Assembly (NCBI GenBank): GCA_026745465.1
Contig: JACYXH010000435.1
Coordinates: 43,884-107,883, forward strand
Direction of reading: 5' to 3'
DNA: 64,000 nt
Source of the DNA: Lota lota
Taxonomy: Eukaryota > Chordata > Actinopteri > Gadiformes > Lotidae
Part shown: one piece after another, positions 18,683 through 31,976 of the stretch
Numbering within the stretch: the stretch's first letter is position 1
Layout: each line of letters starts with the position of its first letter
The notes under the pieces: generated by a model
Databases searched by the model: none
Told to the model about the DNA's origin: nothing
The model's input: only the letters and a program-made list of their open reading frames with translations
Made by a program: the position numbers and the translations under genes

Positions 18683-19424
18683 ATGCAGATAGAAGAGGAC
18701 CTCCATAGCAAGGGGAGGAAGGTGAGGACTCCCCAGGCAGGGACATGGCAGGAAACGGGGGATAGTTGGAGTGAGAGGGAGGAGAGGGTTGTGGACATCT
18801 ATGATATCATCGATGCCCACGTCACCGGACCCACAGCCCAGCATCATGAGCCAACGGCGCAAAGCACCAAGACAAGACGTGCATTTACCCTTTTAGGAAA
18901 TGATTCATAACACCTGCCTGATTTAGAACTTCCCCTTGTTGTGACCTCAATTTAAGTGTGTGTGTGTGTGTGTTCAGCCCCTGCTAACCCTCAGAATAAG
19001 AACCATCTCAACACTGCTGCTTGGTGTGTGGCTCTGCTGTGTCTCCTGATGCTCGCTGGCCTCGCAGGTCTAGCCGTCCGCTGTGAGTTCCACAAAACAC
19101 ACAACTTTTGCTTCTTAATGTGTTTGTAGAGAATGATCCTGCTTGTGTATGAAGTCAATTCAACAGCATTTGTCACAAGCACTCAACTCAAACCACACTG
19201 TGTCTTGCTGTTGACGTTAATCATTGGCACAAGGAAGAGCAACCCCAATGCAACAATAACAATCATTACAATAATGTTCTGCATCTATCTCTTTGGTTTG
19301 ATTTCAGTGTTTTGCTATTGTTGATCATGATCATTTTTTTACTTTCACACTGACTTTCACTTTCACTGACTTTCACAGTGACCGGGCAAAATGAACAACT
19401 GCAGAGCTCTTTAGACAACATGAT
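18683..19424 (+). pseudogene. Relic 5' half of a family-1 lectin gene upstream of gene B
   Basis: The first exon starts at the ATG 18683 (MQIEEDLHSKGRK) but has lost the ACACAG|GTGACAG donor seen in genes C and H through a deletion near 18870. A membrane exon (18978-19082) with intact GT/AG borders follows. A coiled-coil exon fragment (19379-19424) is cut off where sequence changes to the 5' flank of gene B. The same truncated arrangement is found upstream of gene F and in locus E. Confidence 0.65.
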
Positions 19425-20400
19425 GTTACATACAACATAAAATAATAATCAACTAAATTAACTAAAGTAACTAAAATAACAAAGTAACTAAATGATTGCA
19501 GTGAACAGACGTGTTGCTCCTGTTGCACCACTGATGCAGGTCGTGGCCGGTGGAGCAGGTCACAAAGCTACGCTACCGACGCAACTATTTCGTGCTCAAT
19601 GTAGCTCCCCCTGCTACACTGGGCACGCAAGCGTCGCGTAGCCTTGCGTCACACCGTAAGGAAACGCTCCACACTAATAAAAGAGAGCTGCTACACTGAG
19701 CCCGACTGACGCGCAGCAGAATAAGCAGCTGCTTGTGGGAGTTTTCCCAGGTGTTGATGGAAGTCCTTAAAAACAGGAAATGAAATTCACCACATGTCCG
19801 TATGGTCCTCCAGTACTCACTGAATGTCGATTGTCCAATCACATGGCCATACTCATGGCGCTCATTTGCATAAGGTAATTTGCATGTTGAACGTCAAAGT
19901 ACTCAATGGGTAATTTGCATAAGCATTCCCACAATCCCCTGCTCCACGCGAGCACGCGTCCAGCACGCATCCAATTCAAAGGGAACGGGAGGCGAGTGCC
20001 ACACTCGAGGCCACGCGTTTGGTGGGGCCGGGTCGTGAAGCTGAATTTATACTTCTGTGGACCCCACGATGAGGCCCCTGGACTCTTATCAGTTATGGTT
20101 TTATAGGAAAATAGGAGTATGGCGAGGAGCAGCATCTGACAAACCCTCTTTCAAAAGTTATATGCTTTTGCCTGAAAGTATATTAATCTTGGATACATTA
20201 TTTGATGATCTATGTACCAAATGAGACCAATAGCTTCTAGAGTACACAGCATATTTTAGTGATGAGGAACCAATTTAATTTTAGGCCTTGATTAAAACGT
20301 ATATGAAAATGGCACGGTAGTCTATAGGGCGTCACACAAGTCAAAAACAGGAAGGTTGATCATAGGAAATGATCATCTATTTCTGAGTCAGCCTGAAGAA
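19425..20400. repeat. 5' flank module of the family-2 lectin genes
   Basis: Near-identical to 38293-39270 and to the reverse complement of about 47440-48425. It presumably carries the promoter of gene B. No reading frame in it is conserved between copies. Confidence 0.6.
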
Positions 20401-20425
20401 CGCGCATCGCTCAGATGAGATTGAG

Positions 20426-23400
20426 ATGCACGTCGAGACCAGAAAATATCAGTCATATTCAGGGAACAAAACTGAAGAGATAGTGCCAGATTGTACCGCA
20501 GATTGTACCGCAAACTCAAGTAAGTACTCTCTCTCTCTTTGTCTTTCTGTCTGGGTTTTACAGGAAAATATTTCAATTTTTAACAATTGTTCATTGAAAA
20601 ATTCTACTCTATTTTATTTATTTATTAATTGAATATGAACTAGCCTGTGTGTGTTTCACTGCAGAAAGACACCTGCACCTGGCTTATCTCAGCATCGGCC
20701 TGCTTTGTGTCCTCCAAGCTCTTCTCAACATCACTCTGAGGGTCAGCTGGAACGAGTCCAGCGCCCCCACAGAGACGTCCTTCCCAAATCAGACACGTAA
20801 GTCAGGTTGATGGGTTTTTAATAAATGTCCGAGCATACAATGACGCAAATACAATGAAAAACAAAGGAACTTATACTTTAGTCATAGTTGTTGAAGGGGT
20901 TGATGAAACAATAGGGGATCCCCAATTGACCTATCATTTGGTTAAAATTAAAAATGTAATTGCATTAATGAAGTCAATTCAACAGCATTTGTAATAAGCA
21001 CTCAACTCAAACCACATTGTGTATTTCAGTTTATGTTAATCATTGGTCATTACAATAATGTTTTTGCTATTGATTGTCACTGTGACGACATTGATCAAGA
21101 TCATTTTCTGACTTCTTATTTCACAGTGACCGGGCAAATTGAAGAACTGCAGAGCACTTTAGACAACAAGGTGGAAAAGAGGAATTGTTTGCAGAGCGTT
21201 TTAGACAACATGGTGGAAGAGAGGAATCGCTTACAGAGTGCTTTCAACACATCGCTGAAGCAGCAGGATGCCTTACTAAAGACCCTGCATAGTGACGGTA
21301 TCGCCATCGCTCATTTGTTCATTTTGTCATTACTTGAGGTGTTGTATGTTTAGTTTTTATGTTTTGGTTTTTTTGTTACAGGAAACCTCTGCAAGTGCTG
21401 GCAAGACAACATCTGCAGTTGCTATTACAAGTCCCATTCAAAGAAGAACTGGCATGAAAGCAGGAAAGACTGCAAGGAGAGAGGCTCTGATCTCATTGTC
21501 GTAAACAGCAAGGAGGAGCAGGTAGTGTGCTAGTGTACTTTTTGCATACACGCTTTCATACCAAGTACCAAGATCATCCCAGCATGATTTCTACCATTGG
21601 TTGAGAAATGGACCAAAGGTGGTTGACATTGGATGGCTGCAATCTTACAACATGAGTTTGAAGTCTCATTTCTGTTTAACAGTGGACGTGAAAATAGCCC
21701 AAAACATTTTTATATAACAAAAACAATAGTGATGGCCAGCGGTACAGTGGACCATCATTACTTTATGTACTGAAACTGTTTTACTTGTTATGCTACCGTT
21801 ATGTCTGTCCATGATGGCACCCATTGCACTCCTAACCGTCCCTCGAAGGAGGGAAAAACTCCCTCAATTATCAAGTAAGAAACCATCTGTAGGAACGCAA
21901 AACCTCTGTTCCTTCTCAAGGTTTCTTCTTTGATAATTATGGGAGTTTGTTCTTGCTATTTGGGGTTATAGAGTAGAGGGGTTGTATAATAGTGGCCTGT
22001 GAAACCCTTTGAGACTCACTGCCATTAAGGGATAAACAAATAAAACTGACTTGTACTAATGAGAACAGAATGCAGAGCCATCATTTTTAATCTGGTAAAA
22101 AAATTAGACTTTTTAAAACTATTTATTAGAATATATGCATCTGGATTTAAAGGACTCTTAAGCCCCTTTCACACATACAGTATATCCCAGAAATGTTCCA
22201 GAACATTTCTTGCATGGGGTCAAGTGTGAAGGTGAACAGGTTGATATTCCAGGAAATCTGCACGGCCAAGTTCCCTGCTCAAGGCCTAGTAACGTTTCCG
22301 TATCACTGCCTGTAAGGCTGTGTTGAGAATTAAAGCAGTAACATTTCCGGCAGAAACACATAAAGGGTTGCGTCCATTTACTGTAAGACTCTTATCACAT
22401 GGAGAGAGCAAACCAATCAAAAGACTCCGCTGATGACGAATTTAAATCCGCAACTGTTTATCTTAACGTCCCAATGCTTTTAGGCAGACTATCAAACTAT
22501 CAATAATGCAATTTTTTGTTTGCAAACAAGCTCCTTTTTTTCAAGATTGGCTGGAAACTGGATAGATTCCAAAATAAGTATTCTCCTCTCAGTCCTCCAT
22601 TTATTTGGGTGTTGGCATCCATAAGTGTTGCTTTATCGCCATCTGCTGGTCTATTCTGGCATTGCTATACCATGTGTGAATGGGACCACGACAGAAATGT
22701 TGAAGAATGTAGTAGCATGTGTGACTAGTGAAAATCACAAGCGGTGCCAGAAAGGGTTATTCCAGTAATTGATCAGTAACAAAGAGTTATAAGAGGTCTA
22801 ATATGTATGGGATGAAAAAACGATGATTCACTTTTATCTACCTAAAATCATTGTTCCCATTGCAGTGATTTCTTGACAGATCTTGTGTATATTCATATCC
22901 CTTTCATTGCTGTTCCAGGATTTTGTCCCTGTGGGCGTTTGGCTTGGTTTAACCGATGCAGAAGTAGAAGGGACCTGGAAGTGGGTGGATGGAACTCCCC
23001 TGACTACAGCGTAAGACTTTGGCCTGTTTGAACACACCAGATGACTCGGTTCAGTCCATTTAAAGGACTGCACTGCTGTTATTTTGACAACTTCTATGAA
23101 TGTTAATATTCATCATCAGCAAACCATTATCAAGTGTCAAGTACAAACTTAAGTCAATGTGAAAATATGAAATGAGGGAAGGATAAATTCTCTAAATTAT
23201 CTGACAATAGGTTCAAAATCATGGGAGTAAGGCAGCCCTATTAATCTATTCCTGAGTAGAACATCCACTCAGGACCAGCCCACATGCTTTTTGGTGGTCC
23301 TGACTGGTTTAGATGCAGCATTAACATGTAACATATAACACTACTCGAAAAACCACATATTCATTATGTATTCCTTTCAATCATGTCTAAACCAAAAAAT

Positions 23401-23589
23401 AAAAATAAAATCCATTCAATGCAACTTTTTTTCAGGTACTGGAGGCGTTCTGAACCAAATAATAAAGGTCCAGCTCCAAATAAAGAGGAAGATTGTGTTG
23501 AGCATAAAAGAATGGGTGGATGGAATGACATATCGTGTCTTAATAATAATTTCTGGATCTGTGAGAAAAATCTTGATGGTCATATTTAG
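20426..23589 (+). CDS. C-type lectin receptor gene B (CD209/CLEC4-like, about 260 aa)
   Basis: Exons are 20426-20519, 20665-20796, 21127-21297, 21382-21521, 22919-23010 and 23436-23589, all with GT/AG borders and consistent phases. Order of the product: short tail, membrane helix (HLAYLSIGLLCVLQALL) followed by NIT and NES sequons, stalk with two 14-residue LQSxLDNxVEERN repeats, and a C-type lectin domain with WLGLTD, EPN (RRSEPNN) and WND (GGWNDIS). EPN/WND predicts calcium-dependent mannose-type binding. Compared with F and E, a deletion of about 44 bp removed the original ATG, so translation would start at the in-frame ATG 20426. A deletion at the 3' end replaced the usual C-terminal tail with a short DGHI ending. 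Confidence 0.75.
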
Positions 23590-24182
23590 CTTTTGGGGTT
23601 TTTCCTTTAGCGTTTTGTAGCATTTTTTTGTCCATGTTAAAGGTCTGTTAAGTTACAAAGCTCAAAGTCCACGCCAAAGGGAGATACTCTCTCCCACAGA
23701 AAAGCCCTCTCCTGAAACGCCTGAAACGGCTCGTTTGCAGTCAGCCTTTACTTCTGAGACTCGGTGACCTCACCAACAAACACATTTGCATAAGCCCCGC
23801 CCTTCACCTCGCTTCAATCCCCCGCGAGCCTTCCCACAATCCCTTGCCCCACGCGACAACGCGTCCAATACAAAGTGAATGGGAGGCCAAACGCGAGACC
23901 ACACGCTTGGTGGGCCGACCTGTGAGATGTTGGGGACCACTGAGGATGAATTTATACTTCTGCGGGCCCCACGATGACCCCACCGAGAGAGTATATCACT
24001 GTGGTTTTCATGAATGTGTTGTAAAATTTAGATATTTCTGTTCATTGTCAATAAACACAAATACATTTTTTTTTTGAACATATTGTTTTGAATATATTAT
24101 TGAATTCTTTTAATGATAATAATATTTGAGTGTTTGTTAAAAATAAACTAATCTTTGACTGAAACACCATGTTTGCCTCATC
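23590..24182. repeat. 3' flank repeat of the lectin unit
   Basis: Matches about 57540-57950 directly and about 26380-26760 and 43500-43930 in reverse complement. No gene is seen. Confidence 0.55.
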
Positions 24183-26893
24183 TTGAATATATATTATATT
24201 CACTCATTAGGCCTGTTTAGGACAAGTAATATTTGCAAAAATATTTGCACCCCGGCCACCACCCCCACGCGTATCTCTCTCCTCCCTGCCCCTACCCTCC
24301 CCCACCGGGGCCCTTCTCTCCACATAACTATCCTCTCTACCCTCCTCCTCCTCACCACTCCTCCTCCTCCTCACCACTCCTCCTCCTCGTACGGCCCTCT
24401 CCAGCTCCCCCTCCCCCACCTTGGCCCCCTGGTCTCCACCCGTGTCTCCACTTCCCTCCCCCTCCGCCTCCCCCACCCCCCACTGATTGAACAAGAACAA
24501 GATGAACTCTTCCACATGGACACTGTGGGAAAATATCTTAATGATTATTATTTTTATTTTATTTATTTTTTACGCTGGTAAAATCCCACCTGTCTGCTCA
24601 TTAAAATATGGGCAAAATGCCAAACAATCCGGCAGGGAGAAGGCAAAGGAGTAGTCGGGATGAACAGACAGGAATAAAAAAAAAAACAGGAATCGTAAAA
24701 ATCGCTAAGAGTAATACTGGAACGTTTGACACAGAGGAAGGGAAACACACAGACTAAATACACTAGGAGGGGACTGTTAATGAGGGACAGGTGAAAACAA
24801 TCAAGGTGAGTGGGAACAATCAGAACCAGGAAACACAAGGACAAGTCTTCAATGAAGGGGGCGGGATGTGACAAGTTAGTTATTTTTCTATTTGTGCTTT
24901 TAAAATGATGGTCTTGTGAAAAAGATTCAAGGACCTTTCCTTTTTAAACACTAACAGCCTAACCCACGAGGACCTATCACTAATTAATATTGGCTTTTAT
25001 AAAAAGTAAGATAAAAACAAACATTTAGTATGTCGAGGACCAGGACCATTTCATTGACTGGTCCATTTCTGCCATTTCTGTTCATCTTCGATTATTAGCA
25101 TATAACCAGTGGTGTAGCAGTGCCTGGAGAAGTGGCTATACTCTGATTTTTTTAAGTGGCCCGTCCAGCAAAGTATAAAAATGCTGTGTTATAAACATTG
25201 ACACCTAAGACTACTCTTTCATATTTAATTCGCCTAAAAATGGGCCAGTAATATTTTGTCATTGTCACTTGCTTGATTTCAGGGAGTAAGGATAATTATG
25301 AAAACATCATTAGCCACAGAAGAGGAGCAGATTTTGCAAGCACTACTGGTTCACAGACTATAGGGTGAGACAACTATGTAATTATGTATTTTGAGTTAAC
25401 TTTTCCTTATTCCTAAATCCATCCACACATAAACATTTGACAACTATTCCCTCACCTTGTAAGTAGTCTATGGGCCAGTTGTTTAATTTGTAAACTGTCT
25501 CTTGCAACAGATAGTGTCGGCCAGAGTGTGCCACCATTAGAAAAATAACATTTGTCAAGGGTCAGTTTGCAAATATTACTGGTACTACACAGGCCAAATG
25601 CCTGAATATAAGATATATTCAAGATGAGGCAAACATGGTGTTTTAGTCAAAGATTAGTTTATTTTTTAACAAACATTCAAATATCATCATCATTCAAAGA
25701 ATTCAAAAATACATTCAAAACGATTTGTTAAAAAATAACCATATTTAGTTAACAATGAACACAAATATCTACATTTTACAACATATTCATGAAAACCACA
25801 GTGATATACTCTCTCGGTTGAGTTTGCGGACACCATTGGAAAACAGCGGTTGGAGTTGCTTTATGTCATGCTGCAGCTCTATTACACTATAGCACACGAG
25901 AAAAAGATGTGGGTCTGAATGTGGCCCGCTGTGTAGAACAAACCAAATCCGAGGGAACCGATTTACAAAACCATTCCCACGGATCGGGAATCCAAGGCCA
26001 CGGTTTAAAAATCCCTTCTCACTTTACACATCAAGGTTTCTTTTTATATCATGTGATAGAACAAACTCTTACCTGAAGATAATCTCTTTATTGGGTGCTT
26101 TTTAGGGAACATTTGCATTTAGTCACCTGCGATTGGATTAGCTGGACTGTATGGCTATTGCAGGACACTACTGAATGATGAGCATCAGAGAGGATTTAGA
26201 AGTGGGTATACGCAATGCAGACTGAAAATGATTTTTTATACGCCGTATACCTGCGTATACCCTGCACTACACCACTGCATATAACTTTTGAAAGAGGGTT
26301 TGTCAGATGCTGCTCCTCGCCATACTCTTATTTTCTACAAAACCATAACTGATAAGAGTCTTTGGGCCTCATCGTGGGGTCCGCAGAAGCATAAATTCAG
26401 ACTCAGTGGTCCCCAACATCTCACAGGACGGCCCACCAATCGCGTGGCCTCGCGTTTGGCCTCCCATTGACTTTGTGTTGGACGCGTTGTCGAGTGGGGC
26501 AAGGAATTGTGGGAAGGCTTGCGGGGGATTGAAGCGAGGTGAAGGGCGGGGCTTATTCAAATGTATTTGATGGTGAGGTCACCAAGTCTCAGAAGTAAAG
26601 GCTGACTGCAAACAAGCCGTTTCAGGCGTTTCAGGAGAGGGCTTTTCTGTGGGAGAGAGTATCTCCCTTTGGGGTGGACTTTGAGCTTTTTAACTTAACA
26701 GACCTTTTACGTGGACAAGAAAACACTATAACACACTGAAGGAAAGGGAAAAGCCGCAAAAGCTATATATGACTCCTTTAAGAGCACAATACGCAAATGT
26801 ACCTGCATGAGGCCCATTGTTTGCTTTGACATTAAACATATAGTTAGGCCTACACCAAAACACTTTACAATAAACATTAATTTGTCATGTAGA
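24183..26893. repeat. Convergent spacer between genes B and C, composed of shared repeats
   Basis: It includes a C/T-rich block (24240-24490) and a stretch with the empty Polinton site (about 25095-25130). Further repeats are shared with 41600-43900 and 57950-60710. Its two sides are partly inverted copies of each other (for example 23650-23770 and 26580-26700). No supported gene. Confidence 0.55.
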
Positions 26894-29611
26894 TCAGACA
26901 ATGCTGACATCAAGATTTAGCTCACAGATCCAGTAACGATCTGCAAGACACGATTGGTCATTCCATTCACCCTTTTTGGAACGCTCAGCACAATCTTCCT
27001 CTTTATTTGGAGCTTGACCGTTATTATCTGGTTGAGGATGCCCCCAGTACCTGAAAAAAATTGTATTTAATGGATTTTACTTTTCTTTTTTGGTTTAGAC
27101 ATGACTGAAAGGAATACATAATGAATATGTGGTTTTTTCGAGTAGTGTTGTATGTTACATGTTAATGCTGCATCTAAACCAGTCAGGACCACCAAAAAGC
27201 ATGTGGGCTGGTCCTGAGTGGATGTTCTACTCAGGAATAGATTAATAGGGCTGCCTTACTCCCATGATTTTGAAGCCATTCTCAGATAATTATAAAGTTA
27301 TCCTTCACTTATTTCATATTTTCACATTGACTTAAGTTTGTACTTGACCCGATAATGGTTTGCTGACGATACGTATTAAGGAAATTCATAGCAGTTGTCA
27401 AAATCACAGCAGTGCAGTCCTTGAAATGGACTGCACCAAGTCATCTGGTGTGTTCAAACAGGCCAAAGTCTTACGCTGTAGTCAGGGGAGTTCCATCCAC
27501 CCACTTCCAGGTCCCTTCTACTTCTGCATCGGTTAAACCGAGCCAAAAGTCCAAAGGGACAAAATCCTGGAACAGCAATAAAAGGGATATGAATATACTC
27601 AAGATCTGTCTAGAAATCACTGCAATAGAAACAATGGATGGAGAATTTAGGTTGATAAAAGATGATCATAGTTATTTCAGCCCACACATCTTAGACCTCT
27701 TGTAACTCTTTGTTCCTGATCAATTACTGGGATAACACTTTCTTGCACTGATAGTTTTTTTCACTATTCACACATGCTGCTACATATGGCATAGCAATAC
27801 CGGAAGGAACCAGCAGATGGCGATAATGCAACACTTATTGAAGACACCCACCAAATTAAAGGCGGACTGAGAGGAGAAGACTTATTTTGGAATATATCCA
27901 GTTTCAAGCCGTTCTTAACAAAAGGAGCTTGTTTGCAAACAATTCTTGTTATTGGTTTGCTCTCTCCACTTGAAAGAGTCTTATATTAAATGGACGCAAC
28001 CCTTTTCGTGCCTCTGCCGGAAATGTTACTGCTTTAATCCTCAACACAGTCGTACAGGCAGTGATCCGGAAACGCTACTAGGCCTTGAGCAGGGAACTCG
28101 GCCGTGCAGATTTCCTGGAAAATCAACCCGTTCGCACACATGACCCCATGCAAGAAATGTTCCTGAGCATTTCTGGGATAGACTGTATGTGTGAAAGGGG
28201 CTTAAGAGTCCTTTAAATCCTGATGCATATTTTCTAATGAATAGTTTAAAATACGACTCCTCATTAGTACAAGTCATTTTTATTTGTACATCCCTTAATG
28301 CAGTGAGTCTCAAAGGGCTTCACAGGCCACTATTATACAACCCCCCTACCCTAAGCCCCCAAAGGGCAAGAAAAAACTCCCATAATAATCAAGGAAGAAA
28401 CCTTGAGAAGGAACAGAGGTTTTGCGTTCCTACTGATGGTTTCTTCCTTGATAATTGAGGGAGTTTTTCCCTCCATCGAGGGACGGTTAGGAGTGCAATG
28501 GGTGCCATCATGGACAGACATAACGGTAGCATAACAAGTAAAACAGTTTAAATACATAAAATAATGATGGTCCACTGTACCACTGGCCCTCGCTATTTTT
28601 TTATGTTTGATGAAAAAAAAACGAATCAGGCTCTTGTTTTTTTAGTCCACTGTTAATGTTGTAAGATTGCAGCCATCCAATGTCAACCACCTTTGGTTGA
28701 TTTCTCAACCAATGGTAGAAATCATGCTGGGCTGATCTTGGTACTTGGTATGAAAGCGTGTATGTAAAAAGCACACTAGCACACTACCTGCTCCTCCTTG
28801 CTGTTAACCACAATGAGATCAGAGCCTCTCTCCCTGCAGGCTTTCCTGCTATCATTCCAGTTGTTCATGGAATGGGACTTGTAATAGCAACTGCAGATGT
28901 TGTTTTGCCAGCACATGCAGTGGTTTCCTGCAACAAAAAAAAAAACATAAAAACTAAACATACAACACTTCAGGTGATGACATATTGAACAAATGAGCGA
29001 TGGTGATACCCTCACCATTCAGGGCCTTTAGTAAGGCATCCTGCTGCTTCAGCGATGTGTTGAAAGCAGTCTGCAAGTTATTCCTCTCTTCCACCATGTT
29101 GTCGAAAGTGCTCTGCAAGTGATTCCTCTCTTCCACCATGTTGTCTAAAGCGCTCTGCAAGTGATTCCTCTCTTCCACCTTGTTGTCTAAAGCACTCTGC
29201 AGTTCTTCATTTCTGCCGGTCACGATGAAATCTGAAGTCAGAAAATGATCTTGATCAATGTCGTCAGAGTGACAAAAAATAGCAAAACACTGAAATCAAA
29301 CCAAAGATATAGACTCAAAACATTATTGTAATGAATTTTTATTCTTGCAATGGGTTTGCTCTTGCTCGTACCAATGATTAACATCAACTGCAATACACAA
29401 TGTGGTTATAGTTGAGTGTTTATTACAAATGCTGTTGAATTGACTTCATACACACGCAGGATCATTCTCAACAAACACATTAAGAAGCAAATGGTGTGTG
29501 TTGTGTGGAACTCACAGCGGATGGCTAGATCTGTGAACAACAGGAGCCACAGCAGAGCTACACACCAAGCAGCAGTGTTGAGATGGTTCTTATTCTGAGG
29601 GTTAGCAGGGG

Positions 29612-29666
<55 letters not shown>

Positions 29667-30118
29667 CATAAACACACACTTAAATTGGAGTCACAGCAGG
29701 TGAAGTTCTAAATCAGGCAGGTTTTATGAAGCATTTCCTAAAAGGGGAAGGGGTTAAACAAATGTTGACTATTTTAAAAGAGTCCAGCACATTATATGGC
29801 CCTTTAGCATCAGGACGTTAATTGCCACTGAAATAAATCACTATTCACAATAACATTTGAAGATACTAGAAGGTTACGTTGTAGATGTACACCATGTGTG
29901 CGGCTGTCACCTGTGTGTGTCTCGCTTGTCTTCGTGCTTTGCGCCGTGGGCTCATGCTGCTTGGCTGTGGGTCCGGTGACGTGGGCATCGATGCTATAAG
30001 ATATGTCCACAACCCTCTCCTCCCTCTCACTCCAACTATTCCTCGTTTCCTGCCATGTCCCTGCCTGGGGAGTCCTCACCTTCCTCCCCTTGCTATGGAG
30101 GTCCTCTCCCATCTGCAT
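26894..30118 (-). CDS. C-type lectin receptor gene C with QPD motif (304 aa)
   Basis: Exons (minus) are 30118-29911, 29611-29516, 29231-29010, 28927-28788, 27566-27475 and 27050-26894. Lengths 208, 96, 222, 140, 92 and 157 bp sum to 305 codons, with every phase matching. The product has a 69-residue tail containing a Tyr motif (VDISYSI), a membrane helix (AAWCVALLWLLLF), a stalk with three 14-residue repeats, and a lectin domain with WLGLTD, QPD (HPQPDNN) and WND. QPD is the galactose-type signature; all other copies here have EPN or EPS. The stalk exon uses an acceptor 9 bp upstream of the one used in B, F and I, because the usual CAG is CATCG here. The gene looks intact. Confidence 0.85.
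29613..29668. repeat. CA microsatellite before a membrane exon
   Basis: A long CA run ends directly at the acceptor of gene C's second exon. The same arrangement occurs at 31934-31987, 48888-48983 and 63476-63564, and in short form at 18955-18971, so it is part of the duplicated unit. Confidence 0.8.
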
Positions 30119-30634
30119 ATTAGTTGATGAGTGAACGCCTTGGCTTCACTCAAAATGATTCAACTTGGTTGAAAGATTACGTTATTTTAAAGGGAACACA
30201 AAACCGCAGACGGGAAGTGTCCAAAGAGGAAGAAAACCATTTCATAGAAGATATTATTCATTAACTTTTAAGGTCACTTTTCTCTTACCCCTTTCAGATG
30301 AAAACACATCCATACAAAAGTTATCTTTGTTGTGGTTCATAACTACAAATGGATTGAAACAAGGGCTTGAAGATGATCAAGGCAATTTCTCTGTTCAACT
30401 TAACAGAATCGAGAAATACGTTTAATTTGAAGTAAATCTTACATGAGGAACTGCTGACATTTACCTAAAATTGGCTGCAAATTTGAATGAGTAGACAGGT
30501 GGGATTTTACCAGCATAATTAAAAGAAAAGAAAAACAGAAAATAACAGCCAAATCAGATAACCCTATGATGCTCACTCTGATATTGTTCATTATTCTGTG
30601 AATGTTAAACCTTAAAGGTTCAGGTAACTCAAAT
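30119..30634. repeat. 5' flank of gene C
   Basis: Closely related to 49260-49780. Likely promoter region. No gene is seen. Confidence 0.5.
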
Positions 30635-30639
30635 GAAAC

Positions 30640-31180
30640 TGTTATGGTTACGGACTAGGACCCAAACGCAAGACACCGAGACAGAGATGGAACGGGGTCA
30701 AAAAGGGATTTATTTAAGTGACGGTACAGGCAAGGACAAGGCAGGCGGATGGTCAGGCAGGCAGGGGTTCGTTGGCAGGCGGGTGGCAAGCAGGCCGAGG
30801 GACGTAGGCAGGCGGGTGGTCAGGCAGGCGAGTGGTCAATAACGGTAGGCAGGCAGACAGGAACTAGGAACAGGAATCACACCGGGAATAGGAACGGGAA
30901 CGGGAGCAGGAACTAAGCACAGGGAGAGAACAGGATACGGGCAGGCGAGGACAAGGAAGCAGATATATAATATGCGGGAACGAGGTAACGAACTCAGAGA
31001 GTGTTGACAACGAACTGGCGCCGGCTGCTTGTTGAACGGGGAAGAAGTAGGGTGCGTTGATTGGTGATTGGAGAGTGTAGAACGGAGTGCACGAGGGAAA
31101 TTGATGACGGGACTGTAAACAAAAGCACATGGTGTAGTGGCAGCCGGCGCAGCTAGGTGGAGGCAGAGGATGGCGTAACA
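30640..31180. mobile_element. Solo LTR-like insertion (541 bp)
   Basis: Begins TGTTATGG and ends GCGTAACA, flanked by GAAAC on both sides (30635-30639 and 31181-31185). The paralogous stretch near 49776 has GAAAC once and no insertion. Boundaries and 5-bp duplication fit a solo LTR. The interior contains GGCAGGC-rich tandem repeats. Confidence 0.6.
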
Positions 31181-31826
31181 GAAACGGCTGATGATGACAG
31201 ACGATATTGAACCGATTGAATAATAATAACATTGATAATTTGTTTTCATCCTCATGTCGAGGCAGGCAGGGGTCAGGTGATCGGCATCGTAATACAAAGG
31301 GTCAGGCAGGAACCGTAGTCGGGGTATCAAAGCAAGGCATGGGTATCCAGTACTGGTACACAAGAGCTCGGAAATGAAGGTAAGTAACAACAAGACTTCG
31401 CAGGGAACTGAGGGGAATGCTGGCATTTAACCATTGGAGTATGTGTGAAACAGGTGAAGGGAATGACCTTGAGTGATGGGATAATGCTGTGCAGGTGTGT
31501 GGGAACTGTTGTCCATGGTGGTGGGCTGGGTGAGTGTCCCTAGTACTCTGGTGACTGGGATCTGTGGTGCTGTCCATGGTGCTGGACTGGATGTGTCACA
31601 ATAGCATAATAATTTGTTACTTTTTGTCTACTTTTCAGAGCATTCATGAGAGCGAGGGATTTTTAGTCGCTCTTGCTTGTTCCAATGATTAACATCAACT
31701 GCAAGACACAGTGTGGTTTGAGTTGAGTGCTTATTACAAATGCTGTTGAATTGACTTCATACACACGCAGGATCATTCTTAACAAACACATTAAGAAGCA
31801 AATGGTGTGTGTTGTGTGGAACTCAC
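31181..31826. repeat. Rearranged repeat and protease-pseudogene remnant
   Basis: 31186-31255 matches the flank at 49780-49850. 31259-31597 matches the repeat at about 50990-51330. A short tail near 31640 matches the pseudogene exon at 51370. The intervening protease exons are deleted here. Confidence 0.5.
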
Positions 31827-31931
31827 AGCGGACGGCTAGACCTGCGAGGCCAGAGAGCATCAGGAGACACAGCAGAGCCACACACCAAGCAGCAGTGTTG
31901 AGATGGTTCTTATTCTGAAGGTTAGCAGGGG

Positions 31932-31976
<45 letters not shown>

